Positions 49,826 through 58,767 are shown, counted from the stretch's first letter. The stretch is DNA of 64,000 nt from Streptomyces cinnamoneus (GCF_014650495.1 NZ_BMVB01000002.1:124001-188000); one strand, 5' to 3'. Program-made: numbers and translations. The notes: generated from the letters alone by a model not told the origin.

Positions 49826-51126
49826 TGGCTGACAGGACTGACACCCTTTCCGGCGACGCGTCCTCCGAGGACGCGCAGAAGATCTCCGACAACGGCACCG
49901 GCGGCGTCTCCCGCAGACGGCTGCTCGGCACCGCCGGTGCCGCCGGCGCCGTCGCGCTCGTCGCGGGCGGCGCCGCCGGTGCCACCGGCGCGTCGGTGGT
50001 GCGCGGCAAGCCCGACCCCCTCTCCTCCGTCGGTTCGGCGAACGTGGCCTTCCACGGCACCCATCAGGCGGGCATCCTGCAGCCCTCGCAGGCGCACGGA
50101 CACCTGGCCGCCTTCGACCTCGCGCCCAAGGCCGACGCCAAGGCCGCCGCGGCGCTGCTGCGCCGCTGGTCGGCCGCGGCCGCGGACATGATGGAGGGGC
50201 GCACGCCCCAGGGTGACGAGCTGGGCACCGCCCTCGACGCCGGACCGTCGTCCCTGACCGTCACCATCGGCTTCGGCCGCACCTTCTTCGACCGGACCGG
50301 TCTCACGGCCAAGCGCCCCGAGGCGCTGGAGCCGCTGCCCGCCTTCACCGCCGACGCCCTCGACCCCAAGCGCAGCGAGGGCGACCTGTGGGTGCAGATC
50401 GGCGCCGACGACGGGCTGGTCGCCTTCCACGCGCTGCGGCTGCTGCAGCGGCTGGCGGCGGGCACCGCCAGGCTGCGCTGGCAGATGAACGGCTTCAACC
50501 GTGCGCCGGGCGCCACCGAGCAGCCGATGACCGGCCGCAACCTGATGGGCCAGATGGACGGCACGAACAACCCGAAGGAGACCGACGCGAACTTCGGCGA
50601 ACGGATCTTCGTGCCGGACAACCGCACCGGCGCCGACGCGTGGATGGCGGGCGGCTCGTACGTCGTCGTCCGGCGCATCCGAATGCTGCTCGACAGCTGG
50701 GACAACCTGTCGCTGGAGCGCCAGGAGAAGATCATCGGCCGCCGGAAGTCGGACGGCTCCCCGCTGTCGGGAGGCACCGAGACCACCCGCGCGGACTTCA
50801 ACAAGATGGGTCCCGACGGGGTGCTGGCGATCCCGGGCGACGCGCACATCCGGGTGGCCTCGCCGGGGACCAACCGCGGTGCGGCGATGCTGCGCCGGGC
50901 GTTCTCGTACCACGACGGCTTCCGGGACGACGGCGCTCCGGACGCGGGCCTGCTGTTCATCGCGTGGCAGGCGGACCCGCGCAAGGGCTTCACCCCGGTG
51001 CAGCGGAAGCTGGACCGCGGCGACGGGCTCTCGCGCTTCCTGAAGCACGAGGCGAGCGGGGTGTTCGCGGTCCCGGGCGGATGCGCTCCGGGGGAGTACG
51101 TGGGGCAGCGGCTGCTGGAGGGGTGA
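49825..51126 (+). CDS. dtpA: Tat-exported Dyp-type heme peroxidase
   Basis: 433 aa. Twin-arginine signal SRRRLLGTAGAAGAVALVAG with the Arg pair at 30-31, so it is folded with heme before export. Dyp fold: SVGSANVAFHGTHQAGILQP, TVTIGFGRTFFDRTGL, the hallmark NLMGQMDGTNNPKE (GxxDG with the distal Asp), and a proximal heme His in RRAFSYHDGF. Distal Arg candidates are in IRVASPGTNRG. The S. lividans homologue DtpA oxidises substrates with H2O2 and is needed with Sco and ECuC for copper-dependent development and GlxA maturation. It closes the copper operon by a one-base overlap with copCD. Confidence 0.93.
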   Translation: MADRTDTLSGDASSEDAQKISDNGTGGVSRRRLLGTAGAAGAVALVAGGAAGATGASVVRGKPDPLSSVGSANVAFHGTHQAGILQPSQAHGHLAAFDLAPKADAKAAAALLRRWSAAAADMMEGRTPQGDELGTALDAGPSSLTVTIGFGRTFFDRTGLTAKRPEALEPLPAFTADALDPKRSEGDLWVQIGADDGLVAFHALRLLQRLAAGTARLRWQMNGFNRAPGATEQPMTGRNLMGQMDGTNNPKETDANFGERIFVPDNRTGADAWMAGGSYVVVRRIRMLLDSWDNLSLERQEKIIGRRKSDGSPLSGGTETTRADFNKMGPDGVLAIPGDAHIRVASPGTNRGAAMLRRAFSYHDGFRDDGAPDAGLLFIAWQADPRKGFTPVQRKLDRGDGLSRFLKHEASGVFAVPGGCAPGEYVGQRLLEG

Positions 51127-51246
51127 TCCGGGGCCCACGCCGGGGCGGCCGTCCCCGCGCGGGCGTCACCGGGCATCCGCGAACGGCCCCGCACGGGCAT
51201 CGGTAGGGTGGCAGCTCCACCAGATGATCGCTCGGAGGGACATCGC

Positions 51247-52194
51247 GTGAGGTCGGCAACGCGCTACACCTACCTCGGCCCGGAGGGCACGTTCACCGAG
51301 GCCGCCCTTCGCACCCTCCCGGAGGCGGCCACCCGCGAGCTCGTCCCCATGGTCTCCGTGCCCGCCGCGCTCGACGCGGTGCGGGGCGGCGAGGCCGCGG
51401 CCGCGCTCGTGCCGATCGAGAACTCCGTCGAGGGCGGCGTCACCGCGACGCTCGACGAGCTGGCCACGGGCGAGCCGTTGATGATCTACCGCGAGGTGCT
51501 GCTTCCGATCGCGTTCGCGCTGCTCGTGCGGCCCGGCACGCGGCTGGAGGACGTCAAGACGGTCACCGGGCACCCGGTCGCCCAGCCGCAGGTGCGCAAC
51601 TGGCTGGCGGCCCACCTGCCGGACGCGGTGTGGGAGTCGTCGGCGTCGAACGCGGACGGGGCGCGACTGGTGCGCGAGGGCCGCTACGACGCCGCGTTCG
51701 CGGGCGAGTTCGCGGCGGCCACGTACGGGCTGCAGCCGCTGGTCACCGAGATCCACGACGCGGAGAACGCGGAGACCCGCTTCGTCCTGGTCGGCCGTCC
51801 GGCGCGGCCGGCGGCGCGGACGGGCGCGGACCGCACGTCCCTGGTGATGTGGCAGCGGGACGACCACCCGGGCGCGCTGCTGGGGTACCTGCAGGAGTTC
51901 GCCGTGCGGGGCGTGAACCTCATGCGGATCGAATCGCGGCCGACGGGTCAGGGAATGGGCCGCTACTGCTTCTCGGTCGACTGCGAGGGGCACATCAGCG
52001 ACCGCCGGGTGGCCGAAGCGCTGATGGGGCTGAAGCGGACGTGCGCGGAAGTGCGGTTCCTGGGGTCGTATCCGCGTGCGGGTGTTGCCCCGGACATCCG
52101 AACGAATGCCTCCGTGGTGCAGCCGGGGACCTCGGACGGTGATTTCGTGGCGGCCGCGGAGTGGCTGGCGCGCTGCCAGGACGGCCGGACCTGA
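51247..52194 (+). CDS. pheA: Prephenate dehydratase
   Basis: 315 aa from the GTG at 51247 with GGAGGGA 7 bases upstream; 13 earlier in-frame codons are not conserved. The catalytic domain runs from YTYLGPEGTFTEAALR, with VPIENSVEGGV and the TRF motif in NAETRFVLVG. The ACT regulatory domain, TSLVMWQRDDHPGALLGYLQ, then NLMRIESRPT (the ESRP Phe-binding motif), predicts feedback inhibition by phenylalanine. It converts prephenate to phenylpyruvate, the first step to Phe. The last 35 residues are a variable tail. It lies 120 bases after dtpA. Confidence 0.95.
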   Translation: MRSATRYTYLGPEGTFTEAALRTLPEAATRELVPMVSVPAALDAVRGGEAAAALVPIENSVEGGVTATLDELATGEPLMIYREVLLPIAFALLVRPGTRLEDVKTVTGHPVAQPQVRNWLAAHLPDAVWESSASNADGARLVREGRYDAAFAGEFAAATYGLQPLVTEIHDAENAETRFVLVGRPARPAARTGADRTSLVMWQRDDHPGALLGYLQEFAVRGVNLMRIESRPTGQGMGRYCFSVDCEGHISDRRVAEALMGLKRTCAEVRFLGSYPRAGVAPDIRTNASVVQPGTSDGDFVAAAEWLARCQDGRT

Positions 52195-52209
52195 GCTTTT
52201 CCCACAGAG

Positions 52210-52218
52210 TTATCCACA
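52210..52218 (+). promoter_or_regulatory. DnaA box (TTATCCACA)
   Basis: An exact match to the bacterial DnaA consensus, 15 bases after the pheA stop. A related GGGGATAAG is at 52234-52242. Confidence 0.55.
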
Positions 52219-52500
52219 GGCACCCCCGAAGCTGGGGATAAGTCGACACGGCGAGGTACCGAGAAGCGCGGCGAAACGGTCAAGGTCGACAAATCGCTGC
52301 AGTCGGTCGCTCCGGCCATCCACAGCCCCGCTGCGGCGGGCACCCACCCTTGCGTCTACCGAAAAGCCTCGAACAACCCCTTAGGGGGAGAGAAACCCAC
52401 CCCAAAGAGTGTCCGGACGATGTTTGGCCGGAGAAACTCTGACGAATGACAGAAGAGGCGGAAGGCGAGATTCCGGCATCCACAGTTTTCGCGCACACCC

Positions 52501-52509
52501 TGTGGACAA
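52501..52509 (-). promoter_or_regulatory. DnaA box (TTGTCCACA)
   Basis: TGTGGACAA, the reverse complement of the preferred Streptomyces DnaA box. Near match GCATCCACA is at 52476-52484 and CCATCCACA at 52316-52324. Confidence 0.55.
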
Positions 52510-52530
52510 AGAACCGGAGGGATCACTTCC

Positions 52531-52539
52531 TGTGGACAA
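52531..52539 (-). promoter_or_regulatory. DnaA box (TTGTCCACA), second copy
   Basis: Exact repeat of the previous 9-mer, 30 bases away (nearly three helical turns), in the same orientation. Confidence 0.55.
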
Positions 52540-52635
52540 CGGGCATCCTCAACTCCCGTCCTCCACAAGGCCGCTCGCCGTTCGACACGGCCCCTTTGCG
52601 CCCCCTGTGCCCCTCCTTTTCCGGTTTTCCAGAAA

Positions 52636-52657
52636 TCCCTGCGGGCGCCCGCAGGGA
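52636..52657. repeat. 22-bp perfect palindrome
   Basis: TCCCTGCGGGC (52636-52646) is followed directly by its complement. It lies 100 bases before serS; it may be a cruciform, an operator or part of a terminator for upstream transcripts. Confidence 0.6.
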
Positions 52658-52720
52658 GGGATCACGGGCTTTTCCCTTCACCCCAGAGTGGGGCAAACCG
52701 GAAGGAAAAGGAATATCGCG

Positions 52721-52757
52721 TCGAGCGATCGCAGTGCACGACGGTAGCCTGGAGGGG
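52721..52757 (+). promoter_or_regulatory. serS promoter, leaderless start
   Basis: TCGAGC (52721-52726), an 18-base spacer, then TAGCCT (52745-52750). The expected start point coincides with the GTG at 52757. GGAGGG directly touches the GTG, too close to act as an RBS, so the mRNA is probably leaderless. Confidence 0.5.
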
Positions 52758-54034
52758 TGATTGACCTTCGCCTGCTCCGTGAGGACCCCGACCGTGTGCG
52801 CGCCTCCCAGCGCGCCCGTGGAGAGGACGTCGACGTCGTCGACGCACTGCTCTCCGCCGACGAGCGGCGCAGGTCGTCCAGCGTCCGCTTCGACGAACTC
52901 CGCTCCGAGCAGAAGGCGCTCGGCAAGCTCATCCCCAAGGCCGCCGGCGACGAGAAGGCCGCGCTGCTGAAGAAGGCCGGCGAGCTCTCCGCCGCCGTCA
53001 AGGCCGCCGACGCCGAGCAGGACGAGGCCGCCGAGGAGGCCCAGCGCCTGCTGCTGCAGATCGGCAACCTCGTCCACCCGGACGTGCCGCGCGGCGGCGA
53101 GGACGACTTCGTCGTCCTGGAGACCGTCGGCACCCGCCGCGACTTCGCCGCCGAGGGCTTCGAGCCCAAGGACCACCTGGAGCTCGGCCAGGCGCTCGGC
53201 GCCATCGACGTCGAGCGCGGCGCCAAGGTCTCCGGCTCGCGCTTCTACTACCTGACGGGCATCGGCGCGCTGCTGGAGCTCGCCCTCGTCAACGCCGCCA
53301 TCGCCCAGGCCACCGCCGCCGGCTTCACGCCGATGCTCACCCCCGCGCTGGTCAAGCCGCGCGCCATGGAGGGCACCGGCTTCCTCGGCCAGGCCGCGCA
53401 GGACGTCTACCACCTCGACAACGACGACCTCTACCTCGTCGGCACGTCCGAGGTCCCCCTCGCCGCGTACCACATGGACGAGATCATCGAGGCGGACCAG
53501 CTGCCGCTGCGCTACGCCGGCTTCTCCCCGTGCTTCCGCCGCGAGGCCGGTACGTACGGCAAGGACACCCGCGGCATCTTCCGCGTCCACCAGTTCGACA
53601 AGGTCGAGATGTTCTCGTACGTCGCGCCGGAGGAGGCCGACGCCGAGCACGCGCGCCTGCTGGAGTGGGAGAAGCAGTGGCTGACCAGCCTTGAGCTGCC
53701 CTTCCAGGTCATCGACACGGCCACCGGCGACCTGGGCGCCTCGGCCTCGCGCAAGTTCGACTGCGAGGCGTGGATCCCCACCCAGGGCAAGTACCGCGAG
53801 CTGACCTCCACGTCCAACTGCAACGAGTTCCAGGCCCGCCGCCTGTCCGTCCGCATGCGCGACGGCAAGAACGTCAAGCCGCTGGCGACGCTCAACGGCA
53901 CGCTGTGCGCCGTGCCCCGCACGATCGTGGCACTGCTGGAGAACCACCAGCAGGCCGACGGCTCCGTGCGCGTGCCCGAGGCGCTCCGCCCGTACCTGGG
54001 CGGCCGCGAGCTGCTGGAGCCCCTCGCCAAGTGA
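52757..54034 (+). CDS. serS: Seryl-tRNA synthetase
   Basis: 425 aa, GTG start, [17 protein letters not shown] at the N-terminus. The coiled-coil tRNA-binding arm is at about 30-100 (Lys/Glu/Ala heptads). Class II motifs: [20 protein letters not shown] (motif 1 region), [21 protein letters not shown] (motif 2 with the Arg, split here by length) and [20 protein letters not shown] (motif 3). [12 protein letters not shown] is the serine-specific block. It charges tRNA-Ser; two tRNA-Ser genes lie in the same window. The stop overlaps the HAD gene start as GTGA. It is the only obvious copy here. Confidence 0.97.
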   Translation: MIDLRLLREDPDRVRASQRARGEDVDVVDALLSADERRRSSSVRFDELRSEQKALGKLIPKAAGDEKAALLKKAGELSAAVKAADAEQDEAAEEAQRLLLQIGNLVHPDVPRGGEDDFVVLETVGTRRDFAAEGFEPKDHLELGQALGAIDVERGAKVSGSRFYYLTGIGALLELALVNAAIAQATAAGFTPMLTPALVKPRAMEGTGFLGQAAQDVYHLDNDDLYLVGTSEVPLAAYHMDEIIEADQLPLRYAGFSPCFRREAGTYGKDTRGIFRVHQFDKVEMFSYVAPEEADAEHARLLEWEKQWLTSLELPFQVIDTATGDLGASASRKFDCEAWIPTQGKYRELTSTSNCNEFQARRLSVRMRDGKNVKPLATLNGTLCAVPRTIVALLENHQQADGSVRVPEALRPYLGGRELLEPLAK

Positions 54035-54870
54035 GTGACGACGCCGCAGACGGATCCGCTCCGCTGCCGTACCGGCTGATCGCGACCGATCTCGACGGCA
54101 CGCTGCTGCGCTCCGACGACACCGTCTCGGAGCGCACCCGCGCCGCCCTGCAGCTGGCCACGGCGGCGGGGGCGGCGCACATCGTCGTCACCGGCCGGAC
54201 CGTCGCCTGGACCCGGCACATCCTGGACGCCCTGGACTACCGCGGCCTCGCCGTCTGCGGTCAGGGCGCGCAGGTCTACCACGCGGGCGAGCACCGGCTG
54301 CTGACGTCGGTGACGCTGGACCGGCAGCTGGCCGGACTGGCGCTCGCCAAGATCGAGGCCGAGACCGGCCCGCTGTACCTGGCCGCCAGCCGGGACGGCA
54401 TGGACGGCGACGTCCTGGTCGGCCCGGGCTACCACGTCCAGGAGGGACCGCTGCCCGCCGTCCCGATCACGGACGCGGAAGAGATCTGGTCGGCCCCCCT
54501 GAACAAGCTCTACATCCAGCACCCGTCGCTCGACGACGACGCCCTGGCCGAGGTCGCGCGCGCGGTCGCGGGCGGCCTGGTGGGCGTCACGATGGCGGGC
54601 CCGGGCATAGTCGAGCTGCTGCCGCTGGGCCTGAGCAAGGCCACCGGTCTGTCGCTCGCGGCGCGTCGGCTGGGCGTCAGGGCGGCCGGGACGATCGCCT
54701 TCGGCGACATGCCCAACGACGTTCCCATGTTCGGCTGGGCCGGGCACGGCGTCGCGATGGCCAACGCGCACGCGGAGCTGAAGGCCGTGGCGGACGAGGT
54801 GACGGCCTCTAACGACGAGGACGGCATCGCGGTCGTCCTGGAGCGTCTCTTCCGCCCAGCCGCCGTCTGA
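54031..54870 (+). CDS. Cof-type HAD hydrolase
   Basis: 279 aa from the GTG at 54031, coupled to serS by a 4-base overlap. HAD motif I is [16 protein letters not shown], motif [13 protein letters not shown], motif III has Lys in [18 protein letters not shown], and motif [22 protein letters not shown]. The C2-type cap lies between (about 85-190). These are cytoplasmic phosphatases of sugar phosphates or nucleotide-related metabolites with broad substrates. The pairing with serS is conserved in Streptomyces, but no shared function is known. The last 62 bases overlap the convergent rhomboid-like gene. Confidence 0.9.
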   Translation: MSDDAADGSAPLPYRLIATDLDGTLLRSDDTVSERTRAALQLATAAGAAHIVVTGRTVAWTRHILDALDYRGLAVCGQGAQVYHAGEHRLLTSVTLDRQLAGLALAKIEAETGPLYLAASRDGMDGDVLVGPGYHVQEGPLPAVPITDAEEIWSAPLNKLYIQHPSLDDDALAEVARAVAGGLVGVTMAGPGIVELLPLGLSKATGLSLAARRLGVRAAGTIAFGDMPNDVPMFGWAGHGVAMANAHAELKAVADEVTASNDEDGIAVVLERLFRPAAV

Positions 54871-55537
54871 CGGCCTCGGGCACGGCCGCGGGCACCGCGC
54901 GCCGGGCCCGCCGGCCGTCCCACTCCGGCCGGCCGCGCGTCAGCGGCCGGCACGCCAGGCCCAGGGCCAGCGCGATCGCGTGCCCGACGTCGGTGTACGT
55001 GCCGCCGGTCAGCAGCGGCACGGCGAAGAACAGCACCGTCCCCGCCAGGTAGCACCAGCGCCAGGGCCGCGGCACGCGGTAGGTGAGGACGCCGGCGGAG
55101 CCGGCGAGCCCGTACGAGACCCCTATGTCGACCACGTGCTTCATCGAGCGCGGCGCCGAGTGGCTCTGGATGGCCAGCAGCAGCACCTCCTGGCTGATCA
55201 GCGTCGCCGCGATGTGCGCGGCCGCCACCGTGGCCAGCCAGCGCAGCGTGCCGATCCAGCGCTCCACGTTGGCGTGGAAGAGCTCGAAGAGCACGGCGTA
55301 GAGCAGGAACGAGGACGGGTCCGCGATCCAGAAGCCGCTGATGAGCAGTGACTGCATCGGGTGCTTGTTGAGCTCGTGGATGTTGCTGCTGGTGCGGTGC
55401 AGCAGGAAGCTCTCCAGGCCCTCGCTGGCGGAGGCGATGACGAGGCTGGTGATCCCGATGATCAGCAGCCAGATGTGAGTGCCGGGCGAGGAACGGACCC
55501 AGGAGCGGGTCCGCAGACGTATCGCGTCGACTGTCAC
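54809..55537 (-). CDS. Rhomboid-like membrane protein
   Basis: 242 aa from the GTG at 55535-55537 (no clear RBS, perhaps leaderless). Six helices: HIWLLIIGITSLVIASASEG, SLLISGFWIADPSSFLLYAV, LATVAAAHIAATLISQEVLL and others. The fold resembles rhomboid-related actinobacterial proteins (His-Asn-like pair VLFELFHANVERWIG and AHIAATL), and VSYGLAGSAGVLTYR is at the position of the catalytic GxSx motif but reads GLAG, without Ser; proteolysis is therefore doubtful. The C-terminus is Arg/Pro-rich and its last 62 bases overlap the end of the HAD gene on the other strand. Confidence 0.75.
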   Translation of the reverse strand: MTVDAIRLRTRSWVRSSPGTHIWLLIIGITSLVIASASEGLESFLLHRTSSNIHELNKHPMQSLLISGFWIADPSSFLLYAVLFELFHANVERWIGTLRWLATVAAAHIAATLISQEVLLLAIQSHSAPRSMKHVVDIGVSYGLAGSAGVLTYRVPRPWRWCYLAGTVLFFAVPLLTGGTYTDVGHAIALALGLACRPLTRGRPEWDGRRARRAVPAAVPEAVRRRLGGRDAPGRPRCRPRR

Positions 55538-55590
55538 CCTTCGACGGTAGCCCGGGGCCGGGACGGCAGCCCGGGGAACGGCGGAGCCCA

Positions 55591-55632
55591 GTTGTAGGAC
55601 AACCAGTTGTAGGATGACTGGGCAACCGGTTG
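55591..55632. promoter_or_regulatory. FadR/GntR-type operators and promoter
   Basis: GTTGTAGGACAAC (55591-55603) contains a perfect TNGTNNNACNA site of FCD-type GntR regulators. A second, degenerate copy GTTGTAGGATGAC (55606-55618) follows, and CAACCGGTTG (55623-55632) is a 10-bp palindrome. A promoter fits between: TTGTAG (55607-55612), 17 bases, TTGAAT (55630-55635). Confidence 0.65.
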
Positions 55633-55654
55633 AATCAGTATCGTCGGAGGACGC

Positions 55655-56365
55655 ATGGCACTGCGAGCTGCGGGACGCCAGTCCCTCGTGGACACCGTCG
55701 TGGAACAGCTGCGCACCCAGGTCGCCGCGGGCGAGTGGGGCGTCGGCGAGCGCATCCCGACCGAGCACGCGCTCGCCGAGCAGCTGCAGGTGGGACGCAA
55801 CACCGTCCGCGAGGCCGTCCGCGTGCTCGTGCACGCCGGGATGCTGCGTTCCCGGCAGGGCGAGGGCACCTTCGTGGTCTCCACGGCCGACCCCGGCGAG
55901 ATCATGCGCGGTCTGCAGCGCGCCGGAGTGCGCGATGTCCTGGAGCTGCGCATCGCGCTGGAGGCGGAGGCCGCCCGGCTGGCGGCGCTCCGGCACGAGC
56001 CCGCCGACCTGGAGCGGATGCGGGCCGCGCTGGACGCGCAGAGGGCGTTCGAGGACGCCGAGGGCCAGCCGGACTCCGGGAACCTGGAGCTGTACGCCGA
56101 TCACGACGTCGAGTTCCACCGGGCCGTCGTGGAGGCCGCGCACAACACCGCGCTGACGGCCACCTACGCCTGGTTCTCCAGCTCCGTCCGCGAGGCGCTG
56201 GTCACTGCGCTCGGCGACCGCGACATGCCCCGCATCATCCACGGCGACCACCACGCGCTCATGGACGCGATCGCCTCCGGTGACCCGGAGGCGGCCGGCC
56301 GGGCCGCCCGGGTGCTGCTGGAGCGCCCCAAGCAGGCCGTCGAGTCGCTGCTCGCCGAGCGCTGA
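55655..56365 (+). CDS. GntR-family (FadR/FCD) transcriptional regulator
   Basis: 236 aa, ATG at 55655 with GGAGG 4 bases upstream. The winged helix-turn-helix is VDTVVEQLRTQVAAGEWGVG, then RIPTEHALAEQLQVGRNTVREAVRVLVHAGML. The FCD ligand domain follows, with DVLELRIALEAEAARLAA, YADHDVEFHRAVVEAAHN and HHALMDAIASGDPEAAGRAA, including the Asp/His residues that usually bind a metal and a carboxylate effector. A perfect family operator lies 52 bases upstream, so it is likely to repress itself and possibly the MFS gene that starts 57 bases downstream. The effector is unknown. Confidence 0.92.
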   Translation: MALRAAGRQSLVDTVVEQLRTQVAAGEWGVGERIPTEHALAEQLQVGRNTVREAVRVLVHAGMLRSRQGEGTFVVSTADPGEIMRGLQRAGVRDVLELRIALEAEAARLAALRHEPADLERMRAALDAQRAFEDAEGQPDSGNLELYADHDVEFHRAVVEAAHNTALTATYAWFSSSVREALVTALGDRDMPRIIHGDHHALMDAIASGDPEAAGRAARVLLERPKQAVESLLAER

Positions 56366-56422
56366 CCGACCCGGGCCACACCGGAGCGACCACCTCACCG
56401 CACCCCCTTTGGAGAGCACCCC

Positions 56423-57745
56423 ATGCCGGAAACGAGGCCGGACACACCCCTCATAGCCGCCGAGCCCCTCGGGGGCGCCGGGCCGCTCGTGCACGCCGAG
56501 CCGCTCGTGGACGCCGGGGAGAGCCCGGCGTCCGCCCCCGCGGGCGCCGCCGGGCGCCGCGCGCCGCGCGCGCACCCCGCCCTGGTGATGCTCGGCATCG
56601 TCCTCGCCTCGCTCAACATGCGGGCCGCGCTCGCCGGCGTCTCGCCCCTCATGGGCGAGATCGGCGACCACTTCCACCTGGCGGCCGCCGCGAGCAGCCT
56701 GGTGACGACCATTCCGCTGGTCTTCATGGGTCTCGGCTCGATCGTCGCGCCCCGGCTCGCCCGGCGCTGGGGGACGGAGGCCGTGCTGTGCGGCGCGCTC
56801 GTCCTGCTGGCCGCCGGCATCCTGCTGCGCGTCGCTCCCCCGGTCGTGGCCCTCTTCGTCGGCTGCGCGCTCGTCGGGACCGCGATCGCCCTGCTCAACG
56901 TCCTGATGCCCGGCCTGGTGAAGCGGGACTTCCCGGACCGTGCCGCGAGCATGACGGCGCTGTACTCCACCACCTTGATCCTCGGCGCCACGGGCGCGGC
57001 GGCCACGTCCGTCCCGCTGGAGAACGCCCTCGGCGGCTGGCAGGGCTCCCTGGCCTCCTGGGCGCTGCTGGCGGCCGTGGCGGCGCTCGTGTGGCTCCCG
57101 CAGGCCGCCCTCGCGCGGCGCGGCACCGGGCACGGGACGGCGGCCGCGACGCCGCACCGGTCCGCCGAGGCGGGCACGTCCCTCACGCGGTCCCCGCTGG
57201 CCTGGCAGGTCACGTTGCTGATGGGCACCCAGTCGCTCATCGCCTACGTGTGCATCGCCTGGATGCCGACGGTCTTCACCGACCACGGCATGAGCAAGAG
57301 CCAGGCCGGCATGGTCTACGCGTTCTACACGCTGGTGCAGATGGCCGGTTCGTTCGTCGTGCCGATGCTCGCCGGGCGCATGAGCGACCAACGGCCGCTG
57401 GCCGTCGCCGTGGTCGCCCTCATGGCGGCCGGCGTCACGGGTCTGCTGGTCGCACCCGTGGCGGGCGCCTGGGTCTGGGCGACGCTCATGGGCGTGGCCC
57501 AGGGCGGCCTGCTCGGCCTCGCGCTGACGCTGATGGTGCTGCGCACCCGCGACGCCCACACGGCGGCCCGGCTGTCGGGCATGGCACAGACCTGGGGGTA
57601 TCTCCTCGCCTCCGTCGGCCCGTTCGCGATCGGTGCGGTGCACCAGGCGACCGGCGACTGGACGTTGCCCATCGCCCTGCTGCTGGTCGCCTGCACGGCG
57701 CTGCTCTTCCTGGGGCTGGGCGCCGGGCGCAATCGCAAGATCTGA
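56423..57745 (+). CDS. CynX/NimT-family MFS transporter
   Basis: 440 aa from the ATG at 56423 with TTTGGAGAG upstream. About 45 residues precede the first of 12 helices. The family signature is LASLNMRAALAGVSPLMGEI, the helix-1 motif of the CynX/NimT (cyanate/2-nitroimidazole) group. It continues with VLMPGLVKRDFPDRAASMTALYS and GWQGSLASWALLAAVAALVW. Members export or import small organic anions; the substrate here is open. Next to a GntR/FCD regulator it is probably inducible by a carboxylate-like compound. A Pro/Ala/Gly-rich leader (1-50) is variable. Confidence 0.9.
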   Translation: MPETRPDTPLIAAEPLGGAGPLVHAEPLVDAGESPASAPAGAAGRRAPRAHPALVMLGIVLASLNMRAALAGVSPLMGEIGDHFHLAAAASSLVTTIPLVFMGLGSIVAPRLARRWGTEAVLCGALVLLAAGILLRVAPPVVALFVGCALVGTAIALLNVLMPGLVKRDFPDRAASMTALYSTTLILGATGAAATSVPLENALGGWQGSLASWALLAAVAALVWLPQAALARRGTGHGTAAATPHRSAEAGTSLTRSPLAWQVTLLMGTQSLIAYVCIAWMPTVFTDHGMSKSQAGMVYAFYTLVQMAGSFVVPMLAGRMSDQRPLAVAVVALMAAGVTGLLVAPVAGAWVWATLMGVAQGGLLGLALTLMVLRTRDAHTAARLSGMAQTWGYLLASVGPFAIGAVHQATGDWTLPIALLLVACTALLFLGLGAGRNRKI

Positions 57746-57810
57746 CGCGTTGGAAGGGGTTTGGAAGGGGTGAGGCCGGTACACCCCGTGCCGCAGGAGG
57801 AGCCCGCCCC

Positions 57811-58746
57811 ATGCAGAGCACATCCCGGATCACGATCCCGGCCGGTCTCGTCGACAACCACGCCACCATGCCGGAGGGCGAGGGCGGCCCGGAGTGGATC
57901 GCCGGTCTGCCGGAGCTGGCCGCTCACTTCCTCGACCGGTGGGGACTGCGGGTCGACGGGCCCGGCGCGCACGGCGCGGTGGCGCTCGTCCTGCCCGTGC
58001 TGCGCGAGGACTCCTCGCCGGCCGCGCTGAAGCTGCAGCCGGTCACCGACGAGAGCACGGGCGAGCCGCACGCGCTGCGCGTGTGGGGCGGCGCGGGGGC
58101 GGTCGGTCTCCTCGACGAGGACGCGGAGACCGGCACGATGCTGCTGGAGCGGCTGGACGCCGGCCGCTCGCTGGCGGGCGTCCCGGACGCCGAGGCGGCG
58201 CTGCTGGCCCTCAGCGAGCTGCTGGGACGTCTGCAGCAGGCCCCGCCGCCGGCCGGGATGCGCCGGCTGGCGGACGTGGCGTCGGCGATGCTCGCCGAGG
58301 TGCCGGACGCGCTGCCGCGGCTGGGCGATCCCGGGGAGCGCCGGCTGCTGGCCTCGTGCGCGGCGGCCGTGGAGGACGTCGTGGGCGAGGCCGGCGACCG
58401 GCTGCTGCACTGGGACCTGCACTACGAGAACGTGCTGGCGCCGCTGCCGGCTGCCGGCCGTGAGCCGTGGCTGGCGATCGACCCCAAACCGCTGGTCGGC
58501 GACCCCGCGTTCGACCTGCTGCCGGCGGTCGGCGACCGCTGGGACGACGTCGTGGCGACGGGCGACGTGGCGCGGGCGGTGCGGCGCCGGTTCGACCTGA
58601 TGACCGAGGTCCTCGGCCTGGACCGGCCGCGGGCGGTGTGCTGGACGCTGGGCCGGGTCCTGCAGAACTGCCTGTGGGACATCGCGGACGGAAAGCCCGC
58701 GCTGCAGCCGGAACAGACGGCGATCGCGCGGGCCCTCCTCTCCTAA
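57811..58746 (+). CDS. Aminoglycoside/hydroxyurea phosphotransferase-family kinase
   Basis: 311 aa from the ATG at 57811 with GCAGGAGGAG upstream. APH(6)-type fold: TMPEGEGGPEWIAGLPELAA at the N-terminus, LVLPVLREDSSPAALKLQPV with the ATP Lys, the Brenner-type loop RLLHWDLHYENVLAPL (catalytic Asp, metal Asn), and AIDPKPLVGDPAFDLLP with the second metal Asp. Homologues include streptomycin 6-phosphotransferase and hydroxyurea kinase. It may detoxify an aminoglycoside or act on an unknown alcohol; there is no producing cluster nearby. It is in the same direction as the MFS gene (65 bases apart) but has its own RBS. Confidence 0.88.
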   Translation: MQSTSRITIPAGLVDNHATMPEGEGGPEWIAGLPELAAHFLDRWGLRVDGPGAHGAVALVLPVLREDSSPAALKLQPVTDESTGEPHALRVWGGAGAVGLLDEDAETGTMLLERLDAGRSLAGVPDAEAALLALSELLGRLQQAPPPAGMRRLADVASAMLAEVPDALPRLGDPGERRLLASCAAAVEDVVGEAGDRLLHWDLHYENVLAPLPAAGREPWLAIDPKPLVGDPAFDLLPAVGDRWDDVVATGDVARAVRRRFDLMTEVLGLDRPRAVCWTLGRVLQNCLWDIADGKPALQPEQTAIARALLS

Positions 58747-58767
58747 GCGGTGTGCGACGGGTGGGTG

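Larger units (their letters stand above)
52195..52756. other. 562-base gap upstream of serS with DnaA-box-like sites
   Basis: No gene. It contains three perfect TTrTCCACA-type boxes, two weaker ones, a 22-bp palindrome and the serS promoter (listed separately). It is less GC-rich than the surroundings, particularly 52370-52450. Confidence 0.7.

Noticed and set aside
54809..57823. 1004-codon minus-strand frame
   Set aside because: Only the last 242 codons (rhomboid-like) have membrane helices and a family pattern; the rest is antisense to the GntR and MFS genes.
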